From Mycobacterium sp. Root265 (GTDB taxonomy: Bacteria > Actinomycetota > Actinomycetes > Mycobacteriales > Mycobacteriaceae), in contig NZ_LMJA01000031.1 in NCBI RefSeq assembly GCF_001428895.1, positions 62,001 to 126,000 on the forward strand: a DNA stretch of 64,000 nucleotides. The letters run 5' to 3'. A program made the translations under genes and the position numbers. Under the pieces are notes generated by a model. It made no database searches. It was given only the letters and a program-made list of their open reading frames with translations, and was not told where the DNA came from. Below, piece by piece: positions 35,074 through 44,995 of this stretch; positions within the stretch are counted from its first letter, which is position 1; every line of letters starts with the position of its first letter.

Positions 35074-35586
35074 TCAGTCTTCGATGAGATGCTCGAACGC
35101 CGCCAGGTTCTTCAGCGACTCACCGCGGGCCACCCGCCACTCCCACTCCTTCTGGATGGACGTGCGAAAACCCAACTCCAGCAACGTGTTGAAGTCGGAG
35201 TCGACGGCTTCGAGCACCTGGCCGAGTATCCGGTCGATCTCGTCGGCGTCGACCGAACCGTTGGCCATCCAGCCGACCAGGTAGATGTCGCCGAGATTGT
35301 CCAGCGTGTAGGCCACCCCGTAGAGCCTGCGGTTGCGCTTGAGCAGGAACTTGTAGACGGCTTCGAAGTTCTCGTCGGGGCGGCGGCAGACGAAGGCCTC
35401 CACGCGCACCGAGTGCTCGCCGATACTCAGGATGGTGTTGGTCTTGAGCCTGCGCTCGCCCGGCAGTGCCACCACGATTCCGGGCAGCCCGCCGTGGGCA
35501 CCCTTGTGGTGCTCGTATTCGAGTTCGTTGGCCTGCAGCGTCTTCTCGATCACCGCTTGCACGCCACTCGATCCGTTGGTGGTCAT
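35074..35586 (-). CDS. YbjN-domain protein
   Basis: A 170-residue protein of the YbjN family (type III secretion chaperone-like fold), matching Rv0487 in size and position. It has no catalytic motif; the conserved core includes [35 protein letters not shown] and [18 protein letters not shown]. The start overlaps the mshA stop by four bases, so it is translated with mshA. Its role in mycobacteria is not established, and possible chaperone activity is family inference. Confidence 0.88.
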   Translation of the reverse strand: MTTNGSSGVQAVIEKTLQANELEYEHHKGAHGGLPGIVVALPGERRLKTNTILSIGEHSVRVEAFVCRRPDENFEAVYKFLLKRNRRLYGVAYTLDNLGDIYLVGWMANGSVDADEIDRILGQVLEAVDSDFNTLLELGFRTSIQKEWEWRVARGESLKNLAAFEHLIED

Positions 35587-36941
35587 GCCCGCACCCCCCT
35601 GCGCAGCGCGAATCGCCGGCCGTTGCGGCGCCCGGTGGGTTCACGGCGGGGATGCCGGGCCCGGTAATCGGTGATGGCGTGGGTGTAGCTGTCCAGCAGC
35701 GCATCCACGGTGTGCGCCCAGGAAAACGTGGCGGCGTGGGCCACCGCGGCGGCGCTCATCGTCTCCGGGCCGCGCTCCAAGAGCGCGCCGATCGCCTGCG
35801 ACCAGTCCCCCGCGTCGTGTCCGTCGACCAGGGTGCCGCTGACCCCGTCGCGCACCGCGACCGGCAGGCCGCCGACCGCCGCGGCCACCACGGGGGTGCC
35901 GCAGGCCTGCGCCTCCACGGCGACCAGGCCGAAGGATTCCGAATAGCTGGGCACGGCGACGATATCGGCGGCGCGGTAGACGTTCACCAGTTCTTCGCGG
36001 GACTGCGGAGGCAGGAAGCTCACGCGCGAGGTGATACCCAGTTCCTCGGCCAGCCGAACCAGGGAGTCCGGCGCGGCCAGTCCGCTGCCCGAGGGCCCAC
36101 CGGCGATGACCACCCTCACCGGTGCTGATTCCCCGGTCGCTGCGCTCCTGCCCGCCGTGGGGAGCTCGGCCACCGCCCGCAGCAGCACATCGGGGGCCTT
36201 CAACGGCTGGATACGGCCGATGAAGGCCACCACCTTCTCGCGCGGGTCCAGGCCCAGGGCCGCCCGCGCGTCGCGCTTGGAGCCCGGCGTAAAGACCTCC
36301 AGGTCCACCCCCGGATGCACCACGTCGATACTGCCCCGGTGCGCATGGTGAAGCGAAACAAGTTGCTGCGCTTCGATTTCGGTGTTCACGATCAGCCGGT
36401 CGGCCTCATCGACCACCTGCTGTTCGCCGACCGAGCGCAGGGCGGGCTCCGGGGCGTCCCCTTCGGCGAGCGCGGCGTTCTTCACCGCGGCGAGCGTGTG
36501 CGCGGTGTGCACCAGCGGCACCGCCCACCGGTCGGCGGCCAGCCAGCCGACCTGCCCGGACAACCAGTAATGCGAATGCACGATGTCGTAGTAGCCGGGC
36601 TCGTGGGTGGCCTCGGCGCGCAGCACGCCCGCGGTGAAGGCGCACAGCTGAGTGGGCAGATCGTGTTTGTCGAGACCTTCGAAGGGCCCGGCCACCACGT
36701 TGCGCACCAGCACCCCGGGCGCCACCTGGACCAGCGGGGCGTCCGCCGAGGAGGTGGCCCGGGTGAAGATCTCCACCTCGACACCGCGGCGGGCCAGTTC
36801 CAGCGCGGTCTGCAGCACGTAGACGTTCATGCCACCGGCATCACCGGTTCCGGGCTGGGCCAGTGGCGAGGTGTGCACCGAGAGCACCGCAACGCGACGG
36901 GCAGTGTCCTTCAGTCCGGGCGTTTCTGGGACGGCGCGCAC
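35583..36941 (-). CDS. mshA: D-inositol-3-phosphate glycosyltransferase (mycothiol synthesis)
   Basis: First enzyme of mycothiol synthesis: transfers GlcNAc from UDP-GlcNAc to 1L-myo-inositol-1-phosphate. The 452-residue GT4 protein has the signature [64 protein letters not shown] and the donor site [20 protein letters not shown]. Between residues about 261 and 275 there is an unusual segment ([13 protein letters not shown]) encoded by DNA that matches a short repeat seen elsewhere in the window, suggesting a repeat insertion into a loop. The C-terminus is basic. Confidence 0.96.
   Translation of the reverse strand: MRAVPETPGLKDTARRVAVLSVHTSPLAQPGTGDAGGMNVYVLQTALELARRGVEVEIFTRATSSADAPLVQVAPGVLVRNVVAGPFEGLDKHDLPTQLCAFTAGVLRAEATHEPGYYDIVHSHYWLSGQVGWLAADRWAVPLVHTAHTLAAVKNAALAEGDAPEPALRSVGEQQVVDEADRLIVNTEIEAQQLVSLHHAHRGSIDVVHPGVDLEVFTPGSKRDARAALGLDPREKVVAFIGRIQPLKAPDVLLRAVAELPTAGRSAATGESAPVRVVIAGGPSGSGLAAPDSLVRLAEELGITSRVSFLPPQSREELVNVYRAADIVAVPSYSESFGLVAVEAQACGTPVVAAAVGGLPVAVRDGVSGTLVDGHDAGDWSQAIGALLERGPETMSAAAVAHAATFSWAHTVDALLDSYTHAITDYRARHPRREPTGRRNGRRFALRRGVRA
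36135..36147. repeat. Short repeat GGTCGCTGCGCTC inside mshA
   Basis: The same 13 bases occur in the reverse orientation at 62744-62756, at the start of an ABC permease gene. In mshA it encodes part of an extra loop before [11 protein letters not shown]. Confidence 0.5.
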
Positions 36942-36965
36942 ATGCTCATGTCTACACCTGCCCGG

Positions 36966-38252
36966 TCAGGATGCGCCGAGCACACCCGCTTCGCCGCGGC
37001 GCAGCTGCGAGCGACGCATGGCGGCGATCGGGTCGGCGTAGAGCCCGCCGAGCGACACCACGCCCGCGCCGGCTTCCTGCACGCGGTTTCCGAAGGCGGT
37101 CACCCGGATATCGCGGGATCCCAGCACGGTCCGTGCCGCGAACGCGCGCTCGACGAGCTCCATACCCTCGGGGTATTCGGTGAAGGCCTGACCGCCGACC
37201 ACCAGGTCGTCGGGATTGAGCATGTCGCGCAGCAGTGCCACGGCCTCGCCGAGCACCCTGGCCCGCTCGGCCAGCAGCGCGCGGGCGCCCTCGTGGCCGC
37301 CACGGGCGGCGCGCAGCACCGCGGGCAGCGTCGACGCGGGGCCCTCGGACGGCACGATGCGCTGGGCGCGGGCCGCGTTCAGCACCGCTTCATCACTGAC
37401 GGTCGACTCCAGTTTCCCTGTGCCGCCCAGCAATTCGGAGCTCACCGGGAGTGCGGCGATGGTGCCCGGGCCGCTGGACGGTGAGTGCACCCGGCCACCG
37501 ATGGACAGCGCGTAGCCGACGGTCTCACGGGCGTAGACATAGAGGCTGGTGCCAACCTGCGCATTGGGACGACGCACCCCGAGCAGCAGTTCGGCGCCGG
37601 CCATGGCGTCGACGTGCGAGGCGACCGACACGGGCAGTCCCAGCGTCTCGGCCAGCACCGGGCCGACCGGCGCTTCCGTCCAGCCCAGCCGGGCGTGGTC
37701 CAGGTATCCGGAGGTGCTGTCCACGACGCCACCGGCGGCAACGCCCACCCACAGCGGGCGGCGGCGGTGCCAGCGGCTCAGGTAGCGACGGGCGCTGCCG
37801 GCCAGCGAGGCCAGCGCGGCGTTCTGCGCACCGCGCGGCGTCGGGGTCTCGACGACGTCGAGGGTGCGACCGAACAGATCGGTGGCCACGATGCTGGTGG
37901 TCTTGGCACCGATGTGCAGGCCCAGGGTCAGGAATGGCTCATGGTTGACCTCGACCGGGACGCGGGGGCGGCCGATCGCGCCGGACACCGCGAGGTCTGC
38001 GCGCTCGCGCAGCACCCCGGCGTCGAGCAGGGCGGTGACCTGGCGGTTCACCGTGGCGATGCTCAGTCCGGTGACACGGGCGATGGCGTCGCGGGCGATC
38101 GGACCGCGCTGGCGGGCAGCCCCGAACACCGATGCGGCGGCCGCATCGGCCACCTTCAGCGACGGCGCGACGATGTGGTGACGGGCCATAAGAGCACGTT
38201 TGGCGTGCGCGGCGGGCGTCTGGCGAACGGTGGTGGCGGTGGCGGTGCTCAC
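36966..38252 (-). CDS. ROK-family transcriptional regulator
   Basis: A 428-residue NagC/XylR-type regulator, Rv0485-like by position. An N-terminal winged helix (about 50-105) has RDAIARVTGLSIATVNRQVTALLDAG. A ROK sugar-kinase-like domain follows with GLHIGAKTTSIVATDLFG and VGVAAGGVVDSTSGYL. The classic zinc-binding CxCGxxGC motif is not present, so it probably does not act as a kinase. The GTG at 38252 has an AGAGGA site upstream and was preferred to more distal in-frame starts. It is divergent from the SDR gene. Confidence 0.88.
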   Translation of the reverse strand: MSTATATTVRQTPAAHAKRALMARHHIVAPSLKVADAAAASVFGAARQRGPIARDAIARVTGLSIATVNRQVTALLDAGVLRERADLAVSGAIGRPRVPVEVNHEPFLTLGLHIGAKTTSIVATDLFGRTLDVVETPTPRGAQNAALASLAGSARRYLSRWHRRRPLWVGVAAGGVVDSTSGYLDHARLGWTEAPVGPVLAETLGLPVSVASHVDAMAGAELLLGVRRPNAQVGTSLYVYARETVGYALSIGGRVHSPSSGPGTIAALPVSSELLGGTGKLESTVSDEAVLNAARAQRIVPSEGPASTLPAVLRAARGGHEGARALLAERARVLGEAVALLRDMLNPDDLVVGGQAFTEYPEGMELVERAFAARTVLGSRDIRVTAFGNRVQEAGAGVVSLGGLYADPIAAMRRSQLRRGEAGVLGAS

Positions 38253-38479
38253 GATGGGGTCCTCTGGTCTGAGTCGGGGGTGGGGTGGGCTTCTGCCACA
38301 CCGGCGACTCAGCGGGACGAAATGGTCCTCGGGGTCAGCAGGGCGCGGCGGGTGCGCAACAACAACACGCACACCGCGCGGCGAGAACACTCGCCTGACT
38401 GATCAAGAACACGTCGTCAACTTAGCACGACTATCAGCACTCGCGCGAAGGACAGATGCGCAGGCTTAGGGTTGTCACC
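38253..38479. promoter_or_regulatory. Divergent control region between the ROK regulator and the SDR gene
   Basis: A 227-base region. AGAACAC occurs at 38384-38390 and again at 38406-38412, a 22-base (two helical turn) spacing that could be an operator. TAGGGT (38467-38472) would place the SDR transcript start one base before its ATG. No additional gene is convincing here. Confidence 0.45.
38467..38472 (+). promoter_or_regulatory. Near-leaderless minus-10 hexamer (TAGGGT) for the SDR gene
   Basis: TAGGGT predicts a transcript start at 38479, one base before the ATG at 38480, with no ribosome binding site in between. Confidence 0.55.
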
Positions 38480-39238
38480 ATGACGACCTCAACAGATCAG
38501 CGCCGCGTCGCGGTAGTCACCGGAGCCAGTGCCGGAATCGGTGAAGCAACCGCGAAAACTCTTGCCGCACAGGGATTTCACGTGATCTGTGTGGCACGCC
38601 GACCTGGCCCCATCGAGGCGCTGGCCGCCGAGATCGACGGCACCGCGATTGTGGCGGACGTCACTGACCCGGATGCCGTGGCGGCGCTGGCGCAGCGCCT
38701 GGACCGGGTGGATGTGCTCGTCAACAACGCCGGCGGCGCCCGCGGGCTGGAGTCGGTGGCCGACGCCGACATCGAGAACTGGCGCTGGATGTGGGAGTCC
38801 AACGTGCTGGGCACCCTGCACGTGACGAAAGCGCTGCTGCCCAAGCTGATCGACTCCGGCGACGGGCTCATCGTCACCGTCACCTCGATCGCCGCCCTGG
38901 AGACCTACGACAACGGTTCGGGCTACACCACCGCCAAGCATGCCCAGGGCGTCCTGCACCGCACGCTGCGCAGCGAGCTGTTCGGAAAGCCGGTGCGGCT
39001 CACCGAGGTCGCCCCGGGAATGGTGAAGACCGAGTTCTCACTGAACCGGTTCGACGGTGACGCCGAGCGCGCCGAGAAGGTGTACGCCGGGGTGGATCCG
39101 CTGGTGGCCGAGGACATCGCCGAGGTCATCGGTTTCGTCGCGAGCCGCCCGGCGCACGTCGACCTGGACCTCATCGTGGTGCGGCCGCGCGATCAGGTCA
39201 CCGGCGCGACCGGCTCCCGGGTCAACCGCCGGGCGTAG
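38480..39238 (+). CDS. Short-chain dehydrogenase/reductase (YdfG-like)
   Basis: A 252-residue classical SDR with the cofactor motif [18 protein letters not shown], and catalytic Ser-Tyr-Lys in [20 protein letters not shown]. The later segment [23 protein letters not shown] resembles YdfG/serine 3-dehydrogenase-type enzymes, which reduce or oxidise 3-hydroxy acids with NADP(H). It corresponds to Rv0484c. Leaderless promoter; its end overlaps the convergent L,D-transpeptidase gene by 17 bases. Confidence 0.9.
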   Translation: MTTSTDQRRVAVVTGASAGIGEATAKTLAAQGFHVICVARRPGPIEALAAEIDGTAIVADVTDPDAVAALAQRLDRVDVLVNNAGGARGLESVADADIENWRWMWESNVLGTLHVTKALLPKLIDSGDGLIVTVTSIAALETYDNGSGYTTAKHAQGVLHRTLRSELFGKPVRLTEVAPGMVKTEFSLNRFDGDAERAEKVYAGVDPLVAEDIAEVIGFVASRPAHVDLDLIVVRPRDQVTGATGSRVNRRA

Positions 39239-40541
39239 CGCTCGGCGTCGTGGTGGGCGTTCCCGACAGCGTCGGCGCATCGCTGGGGGTGACCGGCGCG
39301 GTGTCGGGGATTCCCGTCGGCGGTGCGTCGCTGCTGAGCGCCGACATGGACTTCCACTCGCTCCACGGCACGGCCCAGTCCCAGATGTCGCCGTCGGCGT
39401 AGGACAGCTGGATCCGGGTGCCGGTGACCTCCACGGGGTCGCCGTACATCGCGGTGTTGAAGTACTGCTCGGCGTCCTCGGTCGACAGGTTGATGCAGCC
39501 GTTGGTCACATTGCTGTTGCCCTGGGCGCCGGCACTGTTCGGGTTGGCGTGGATGAACTCGCCGTTGTTGGAGATCCGCACCGCAAACCGCTCCCGGACG
39601 TTGGCGTAGCCGGCGGCGGGATTGGTCATGTAGAAGTCCTCGTACTTCTCGGTGACCACGTGCACGCCGCTGCGGGTGACATTGCGGTCCAGATCGCCCT
39701 CGCCGTAGCTGCAGGGCAGCGTCATGATGACGCCGGCATCGGTGATCACCTCGATCTGGTGTGACGAGGCCTCGGCCTTGACCACCTGGCGCCGGCCGAT
39801 GGTGAAGTCCAGGGTGGAATCGGCGGCGCCGTAGGCGTCCTCGCCGAAAGACACCCCGTAGAGATTCGCGTCGACGTGCACGGTGGTGCCGGTCGGGTAG
39901 TAGTCCTTGGTGCGCCAGTGCACGCGGGAGCCACCGACCTCGTCGGGCAGCCAGGCCCAGCTGCCCTCGACCTCCGGGGTGGTGGTCACCTTCAGCGCCT
40001 TTTCCACCTCTGCGCGGTCACTGTCGGCGATCGAGGCGTCGAACTGCAGGATGATCGGCGCGGCCACCCCGACGGTCTGATGGTCGGCGAGCTGAAACAC
40101 ACCGCTGACGGTGGTCTGCGGGTTGACGGTACTGAACCCGCCCGTGACGGGGATGGCCTTGCCGTCGCGGCCCACCACCGACCCGGCCCAGGTGTAGTCG
40201 CCGCCGTAACCGAGCGGCTCGGTGACGGTGAACTCGGTGCGGTCGCGATTGAGCTTCCCGTCGACCGGCTGCCCTGCGGCGTTGGTCAGCGAGATGCGCT
40301 GGAACCAGCCGTCGCTGACCTTGACGCCGGCCAAGGCCGTCGGCACCACATCGGTGGACGCATCGTCCGGGTTCAGGGTGATGGTCGGCGCCGAGGCTTC
40401 CTCGGTCGGCTCCGGCGCGCTGGTGCCCGATCCCGAGGTGCTCGAGCAGGCAGCCAGGAAGCCCGCGCCGCCGAGGCCCAGGATGGTGAGCGCACGACGC
40501 CGACTCAGCTGGGCGTCTTCACTTCCACCGGTAGGTCTCAC
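39222..40541 (-). CDS. L,D-transpeptidase lipoprotein (LdtMt5/LprQ-like)
   Basis: A 439-residue cell-wall cross-linking enzyme forming 3-3 peptide bridges. An N-terminal SRRRALTIL stretch of twin-arginine type leads to a lipobox LAAC with Cys32, so the protein is probably a lipoprotein. Two Ig-like domains precede the YkuD catalytic domain, whose catalytic Cys349 lies in TNGCINLS with His331 in FIHANPNS. The C-terminus after about 410 is a Pro/Thr/Ser-rich tail. Position next to murB matches Rv0483 (LprQ, LdtMt5). Confidence 0.93.
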   Translation of the reverse strand: MRPTGGSEDAQLSRRRALTILGLGGAGFLAACSSTSGSGTSAPEPTEEASAPTITLNPDDASTDVVPTALAGVKVSDGWFQRISLTNAAGQPVDGKLNRDRTEFTVTEPLGYGGDYTWAGSVVGRDGKAIPVTGGFSTVNPQTTVSGVFQLADHQTVGVAAPIILQFDASIADSDRAEVEKALKVTTTPEVEGSWAWLPDEVGGSRVHWRTKDYYPTGTTVHVDANLYGVSFGEDAYGAADSTLDFTIGRRQVVKAEASSHQIEVITDAGVIMTLPCSYGEGDLDRNVTRSGVHVVTEKYEDFYMTNPAAGYANVRERFAVRISNNGEFIHANPNSAGAQGNSNVTNGCINLSTEDAEQYFNTAMYGDPVEVTGTRIQLSYADGDIWDWAVPWSEWKSMSALSSDAPPTGIPDTAPVTPSDAPTLSGTPTTTPSATPGG

Positions 40542-40556
40542 GTGGACCCAGCGTAC

Positions 40557-41639
40557 CTAGAGTGCGCACCCGATCAGTACCGGCTCGGGTGTGAGTTCGA
40601 TCCCGAAACGGCTGAATACGCCGTCGCGCACCGTCCTGGCCAGGGCGATCAGGTCCGCAGTGCAGGCGGTGCCGCGATTGGTCAGCGCCAGCGCATGTTT
40701 GGTGGACAACCGGGCGGATGCGTCGGGCCCGGGATACCCCTTGCCGAAACCGGACCGCTCGACCAGCCATCCGGCGGCCAGTTTCACCCCGTCGGGCGCG
40801 GGATAGTGCGGGACCGCGGCGCCGACGTCGTCGCGCAGTCGCTCGAAGACCTCGGCGGTCACCACCGGGTTGGTGAAGAAGGAGCCGACGCTCCAGGTGT
40901 CGTGATCGACGGCGTCGAGCACCATCCCCTTGGCGCCGCGCAGCGCCAGCACGGCGTCGCGTACCCGCATCGGGTCGGCCGTCTCCCCCGGCCGCGCGCC
41001 CAGCGTGGTGGCGAGTTCGCCGTAGCGCAGCGGTGCGCTCCGGCCCGTGGGGTCCAGGGTGAACTCGACCTCCAGCACGATGCTCTCGGACTGATACTTG
41101 AGCACGCTGTGCCGGTAACCGAATCCCAGCCGGTCCGGCCCGACCCATTCGTCGGTGCCGGTGCCGCGGTCCAGCAGCCTGACCCGGGAGATGGTGTCGG
41201 CGACCTCGGCCCCGTAGGCGCCGACGTTCTGGATCGGGGTGGCACCGGCCGAGCCCGGGATCCCGGACAGGCATTCCAGCCCGCCGAGACCGTGGGCCAG
41301 GGCGGCCACCACGACGTCATCCCAGGAGGCTCCCGCCTCGGCACGCAGGACGGCGCCGTCGACGGTGATCGCGGTGTTGGCGACCGCGACGACGGTCAAT
41401 CCCGTCAGATCGTCGGCCAGCACCACATTGGAGCCGCCGGCCAGCACCAGCACGTCATCGGCCACCGGCAGCGCCGACAGCACGGCGATCAGTCGGTCGG
41501 TGGTGTCGCAGGTGATCAGCCGTTGCGCGACCGGGCCGACGCGCAAAGTCGTCCGCTGAACGAGCGGTACGTTCGCGGCGACCGCCGCGCCCGCGAAATT
41601 CGTTCCGGCCACGGGCGCTAACGGTAGCGTGACCGGCAT
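40557..41639 (-). CDS. murB: UDP-N-acetylenolpyruvoylglucosamine reductase
   Basis: NADPH- and FAD-dependent reduction that makes UDP-MurNAc for peptidoglycan. The 360-residue protein has the FAD-binding core [34 protein letters not shown], the YRHSVLK active-site strand, [10 protein letters not shown] and the C-terminal [14 protein letters not shown] block. Its ATG overlaps the ATG of the divergent DUF2505 gene by two bases in a CATG palindrome, leaving no room for conventional promoters; a start further downstream is possible. The L,D-transpeptidase gene follows 15 bases after its stop. Confidence 0.96.
   Translation of the reverse strand: MPVTLPLAPVAGTNFAGAAVAANVPLVQRTTLRVGPVAQRLITCDTTDRLIAVLSALPVADDVLVLAGGSNVVLADDLTGLTVVAVANTAITVDGAVLRAEAGASWDDVVVAALAHGLGGLECLSGIPGSAGATPIQNVGAYGAEVADTISRVRLLDRGTGTDEWVGPDRLGFGYRHSVLKYQSESIVLEVEFTLDPTGRSAPLRYGELATTLGARPGETADPMRVRDAVLALRGAKGMVLDAVDHDTWSVGSFFTNPVVTAEVFERLRDDVGAAVPHYPAPDGVKLAAGWLVERSGFGKGYPGPDASARLSTKHALALTNRGTACTADLIALARTVRDGVFSRFGIELTPEPVLIGCAL
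41625..41630 (+). promoter_or_regulatory. Leaderless minus-10 hexamer (TAGCGT) for the DUF2505 gene
   Basis: TAGCGT places the transcript start at 41637, one base before the ATG at 41638. It lies inside the 5-prime end of murB on the other strand, so the promoters of the two genes must overlap. Confidence 0.5.
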
Positions 41640-42144
41640 GCCGCGTTCCTATGACATGGCGGCCGAGTACGGGTGCGGCGTGGCGCAGGTGCACGGGGCG
41701 TTCGCCGACGAGGCGTACTGGCTCGAGCGGCTGGCGAAGTCCGGCTGCGATGTCGCCACCCTGGACGCGCTGACCATCGGCGACGACGGCGGCCTCAGCA
41801 TCGCCACCACCCAGACGGTCGGTTTCCACCGGCTGCCCGGGTTCGTGACGCAGTTGCACTCCGGTGACCTCACCCTGGTGCGCACCGAAACGTGGACCCC
41901 GGTCCGCGACGGCCGGGCCACCGGCACCATCAAGGGTGTGGTGCCCGGCGCTCCGGTCAGCGTCACCGGCACCGCGGAGATGAGCAGCATCGAGACCGGC
42001 GCCCGGGTGGACGTGCACGCCACCGTGCAGGTGCGGATCCCGCTGCTGGGCGGCAAGGTCGAAGGCTTCATCGGCGGCCAACTTGCGGAGATGGTCCGGC
42101 TGGAAGAACAGTTCACCTCGCAATGGATCACCGAGCACGTCTGA
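41638..42144 (+). CDS. DUF2505 protein (START/SRPBCC-like fold)
   Basis: A 168-residue protein of the DUF2505 family, which is SRPBCC-like and may bind a lipid or other hydrophobic ligand. It starts [22 protein letters not shown] and ends in the helix [21 protein letters not shown] typical of the fold. It matches Rv0481c opposite murB. No catalytic residues are known for the family. The next gene starts 22 bases before its stop. Confidence 0.88.
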   Translation: MPRSYDMAAEYGCGVAQVHGAFADEAYWLERLAKSGCDVATLDALTIGDDGGLSIATTQTVGFHRLPGFVTQLHSGDLTLVRTETWTPVRDGRATGTIKGVVPGAPVSVTGTAEMSSIETGARVDVHATVQVRIPLLGGKVEGFIGGQLAEMVRLEEQFTSQWITEHV

Positions 42145-42926
42145 AGAAACCGCTGGGCCACGCGACGCGCGGCACCACCGGCTACAACCGGTTGCGCCGC
42201 AGCGACCGCTGGCTGGTGCATTCCCCGCAGGTACGCGCGGCGCTGCTGACGGCCGCCGATCCACTGGTCGTCGATCTGGGTTACGGCGCGCTGCCCGTCA
42301 CGACCCTGGAACTGGCGTCGCGGTTGCAGACGGTGCGCCCGGACGTGCGGGTGGTCGGACTGGAGATCCACCCGGAACGGGTCCGCACCGCGCAACAGGC
42401 CGCCACCGATGGGGTTGAGTTCGCCCTCGGCGGTTTCGAACTGGCCGGGCTGTCTCCGGTGCTGGTGCGGGCGTTCAACGTGCTGCGCCAGTACCCGGTC
42501 ACCGATGTGGACGCCGCGTGGGCGCAGCTGTGCGCGCGGCTGGCCCCGGGCGGGCTGTTGGTCGACGGGACCTGTGACGAGCTGGGCCGGCTGTGCTGCT
42601 GGGTGTTGTTGGACGTCGACGGCCCGGTCAGCCTGACGCTGGCCTGCGATCCGTTCGCCATCGAACAGCCCTCGGAACTGGCCGAGCGGCTGCCGAAGGT
42701 GCTGATCCACCACAACGTCGAGGGCCAGCCGATCCACGCCCTGCTGCTGGCCGCGGACCGGGCCTGGGCGGCCGCGGCCGGGCACGGGGTGTTCGGGCCG
42801 CGGGTGCGCTGGCGGGCGATGCTGGAGCAGCTCCGCGCCGACGGCTTCCCGGTCGCCCCACCGCGCCGGCGGCTGCGTGACGGGGTGCTGACCGTGCCCT
42901 GGGCGGCAGTGTCACCGTCGACCTAG
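42123..42926 (+). CDS. Class I SAM-dependent methyltransferase-like protein
   Basis: A 267-residue Rossmann-type protein. The SAM-binding strand is LVVDLGYGALPVTT, followed by VVGLEIHPERV and a FNVLRQYPVTDVDAAWAQL block. It corresponds to no gene between murB and Rv0480c that I recall in M. tuberculosis, so it may be specific to environmental species. ATG 42123 sits inside the end of the DUF2505 gene and is the only start consistent with the fold. Substrate unknown. Confidence 0.8.
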   Translation: MDHRARLKKPLGHATRGTTGYNRLRRSDRWLVHSPQVRAALLTAADPLVVDLGYGALPVTTLELASRLQTVRPDVRVVGLEIHPERVRTAQQAATDGVEFALGGFELAGLSPVLVRAFNVLRQYPVTDVDAAWAQLCARLAPGGLLVDGTCDELGRLCCWVLLDVDGPVSLTLACDPFAIEQPSELAERLPKVLIHHNVEGQPIHALLLAADRAWAAAAGHGVFGPRVRWRAMLEQLRADGFPVAPPRRRLRDGVLTVPWAAVSPST

Positions 42927-42929
42927 GCT
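42924..42929 (+). promoter_or_regulatory. Leaderless minus-10 hexamer (TAGGCT) for the amidohydrolase gene
   Basis: TAGGCT ends exactly seven bases before the A of the ATG at 42936, giving a leaderless message. Its first bases overlap the TAG stop of the upstream methyltransferase gene. Confidence 0.6.
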
Positions 42930-42935
42930 GGCCAC

Positions 42936-43742
42936 ATGCGGATTGCCCTGGCTCAGATCCGGTCCGGCACCGACCCTGCGGCGAACCTGGACCTCGTCGA
43001 CCGATACAGCCGTGAGGCCGCCGACGCCGGCGCCTCGCTGGTGCTGTTCCCCGAGGCGACCATGTGCCGGTTCGGGGTGCCGCTGGCCCCGGTCGCCGAA
43101 CCCCGCGACGGCCGCTGGGCCGACGGGGTCCGCTCCGTTGCGCAGCGCACCGGCATCACCATCGTGGCGGGCATGTTCTGCCCGTCGGGCGACGGCCGGG
43201 TGACCAACACACTGATCGCCTCCGGACCCACCGCCGACGCGCACTACGACAAGATCCACCTCTACGACGCGTACGGGTTCTCCGAGTCCAAGACCGTCGC
43301 GCCCGGACACCAGCCGACCGTGATCGATGTCGGTGGCGTGCGGGTGGGGCTGACGCTCTGCTACGACGTCCGCTTCCCCGAGCTGTATGCCGAACTGGCT
43401 GATCGCGGTGCCCAGCTGATCACGGTGCACGCCTCGTGGGGCACCGGCCCCGGCAAGCTCGACCAGTGGACGTTGCTGGCCCGGGCCCGAGCGATCGACA
43501 CCACCGGCGTCGTGGCCGCCGTCGATCAGGCCTACCCCGGTGACGAGGTCGCCGCGATCGGCCCGACGGGCGTCGGGGGCAGTCTCGTCGCCTCGGCAAC
43601 CGGCCAGGTCATCGCCGCCGCGGACGCCGACGAACAGCTTCTGGTGACCGATATCGACCTGGATGCCGCGGCGAAGGCCCGCGAGACGATCGCGGTGCTG
43701 CGTAACCGCGCTCATTTCGCTAGGGCACAATCGACGGCGTGA
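42936..43742 (+). CDS. Carbon-nitrogen (nitrilase-family) amidohydrolase
   Basis: A 268-residue nitrilase-superfamily enzyme, Rv0480c-like. The Glu-Lys-Cys triad is visible in LFPEATMCRFG (Glu), YDKIHLYDAYGFSE (Lys) and LTLCYDVRFPELY (Cys). Relatives include omega-amidase and deaminated-glutathione amidase (NIT1), both plausible. It is leaderless and overlaps the following gene by four bases, so the pair is an operon. Confidence 0.92.
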   Translation: MRIALAQIRSGTDPAANLDLVDRYSREAADAGASLVLFPEATMCRFGVPLAPVAEPRDGRWADGVRSVAQRTGITIVAGMFCPSGDGRVTNTLIASGPTADAHYDKIHLYDAYGFSESKTVAPGHQPTVIDVGGVRVGLTLCYDVRFPELYAELADRGAQLITVHASWGTGPGKLDQWTLLARARAIDTTGVVAAVDQAYPGDEVAAIGPTGVGGSLVASATGQVIAAADADEQLLVTDIDLDAAAKARETIAVLRNRAHFARAQSTA

Positions 43743-44596
43743 CCGATCCCTGGGCCCGCCCTGCCGATGAGGTGCCGCCGCCCCCACCCGTGCCGCAGCC
43801 ACCGCCGCTGCACGACCAGGAGGCAACGCCGGAAGCGCAGCCGAAGAGCCGGCTTCAGCGGCTGTTCCGCGATCCGCTGTCGATCGTGCTGGTGGTGGTC
43901 ATCGTGCTGGCGCTGGCCGTGGCCGGCATCGTCGGCACCGAACTGGTGGCCCGGCGGATCGCCGACTCGACGGTGACCCGGGTGACCTCCTGCGTGGTGC
44001 AGGACACCGTCGACGTGTCCTTCGGCCCCCGCCCGATCGTGCTGCAGTATCTGAGCGACAACTACAACAACATCACCGTGACCACCGGCGGCGAACGCAT
44101 CCGTGAGGCCGAGGGGATGAAGGCCGAGATCGTCATCAACGACGTCCAGGTGACCAACAACCCGGCCGCACCCGGCACCGTCGGCGCGCTGGACGCCAAG
44201 ATCACCTGGTCGGCCGACGGCATCAAGCGGACCATCCAGAACGCCATCCCGCTGATCGGCAGCTTCGTCAACGGTGTGACGACCAATCCCAGCGACGGCA
44301 CCATCGAACTGCAGGGCATGCTCGGCAGCATCGTCGCCAAGCCGGAAGTGCGGAACAACGAGCTGACGCTGACGGTGGAGGCCCTGACGGGCCTGGGCTT
44401 CGTGCTGCCACGCGAGTCCGTGCAGCCTGCGCTGGACGCGTTCCTGAAGCAGATGACGGAGAACTACCCGCTGGGCATCAAGGCCGACAGCGTGGAGGTC
44501 ACCGATTCCGGGGTGGTCGCCAAGTTCTTCACCCGCAACGCGACGATGCCGGCCAGCACCGGGCAGAACTCGGATCCCTGCTTCGCAGGGCTCTAG
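43739..44596 (+). CDS. DUF2993 / LmeA-like lipid-binding membrane protein
   Basis: A 285-residue protein with a Pro-rich cytoplasmic N-terminus (about 1-40), one membrane helix (about 48-72) and an exported DUF2993 domain. This is the family of LmeA, a phospholipid-binding protein that affects lipomannan elongation. The domain pattern ADSTVTRVTSCVVQDTVDVSFG and PLGIKADSVEVTDSGVVAKF is typical. It matches Rv0479c. GTG 43739 overlaps the preceding stop. Its TAG stop shares a CTAG palindrome with the convergent DUF2599 gene. Confidence 0.85.
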   Translation: MTDPWARPADEVPPPPPVPQPPPLHDQEATPEAQPKSRLQRLFRDPLSIVLVVVIVLALAVAGIVGTELVARRIADSTVTRVTSCVVQDTVDVSFGPRPIVLQYLSDNYNNITVTTGGERIREAEGMKAEIVINDVQVTNNPAAPGTVGALDAKITWSADGIKRTIQNAIPLIGSFVNGVTTNPSDGTIELQGMLGSIVAKPEVRNNELTLTVEALTGLGFVLPRESVQPALDAFLKQMTENYPLGIKADSVEVTDSGVVAKFFTRNATMPASTGQNSDPCFAGL

Positions 44597-44991
44597 AAGG
44601 GTTCTTCGGTGCCGCCGGGGTTGCAGCCGGCGGCCACCAGTTCGGCGTCGGTGACCTCGGGCCGCCACGGCTCCAGATTCCAGCTGGTCTTACCGGGTTC
44701 GATGAACTCGGCGAACTGCCAGTGGCAGTTGAATTGTGCTTGCATTCCCGGGATATCGGCTTCCGGGGAGATGGCCAGCACCTCGGCCCAGGCCTGATTC
44801 TGCTGGGGCTGGGTGCCCGGAGTGGCGGCCTGGGCGCGGCCGGCCGGCGTCGGATAGACCCGCAGGCTCTTCAGGTCGCCCCACTGCACCCATGAGGTGT
44901 GGTCGATATAGGCGCCGGCGGGCTCGGCATGAGCCACCGGTGTACTCAGCAGCAGACCTGCCGCGCACAGCGCGGCACCGATGACGCGCAT
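44593..44991 (-). CDS. Secreted DUF2599 protein
   Basis: A 132-residue exported protein: a signal peptide of about 23 residues ending in AHA, then a DUF2599 domain with YIDHTSWVQWGDLKSLRVYPTPAGR, FNCHWQFAEF and SWNLEPWRPEV. Two Cys residues in the mature part (in FNCHW and AAGCNPGG) probably form a disulfide. It corresponds to Rv0477. Function unknown. ATG 44991 was chosen because the signal peptide begins there. Confidence 0.85.
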   Translation of the reverse strand: MRVIGAALCAAGLLLSTPVAHAEPAGAYIDHTSWVQWGDLKSLRVYPTPAGRAQAATPGTQPQQNQAWAEVLAISPEADIPGMQAQFNCHWQFAEFIEPGKTSWNLEPWRPEVTDAELVAAGCNPGGTEEPF

Positions 44992-44995
44992 CGGG

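Noticed and set aside
36135-36147. Insertion sequence inside mshA
   Set aside because: The segment is only about 40 bases, has no inverted termini, no transposase and leaves the reading frame intact. It fits a short repeat rather than an insertion sequence.
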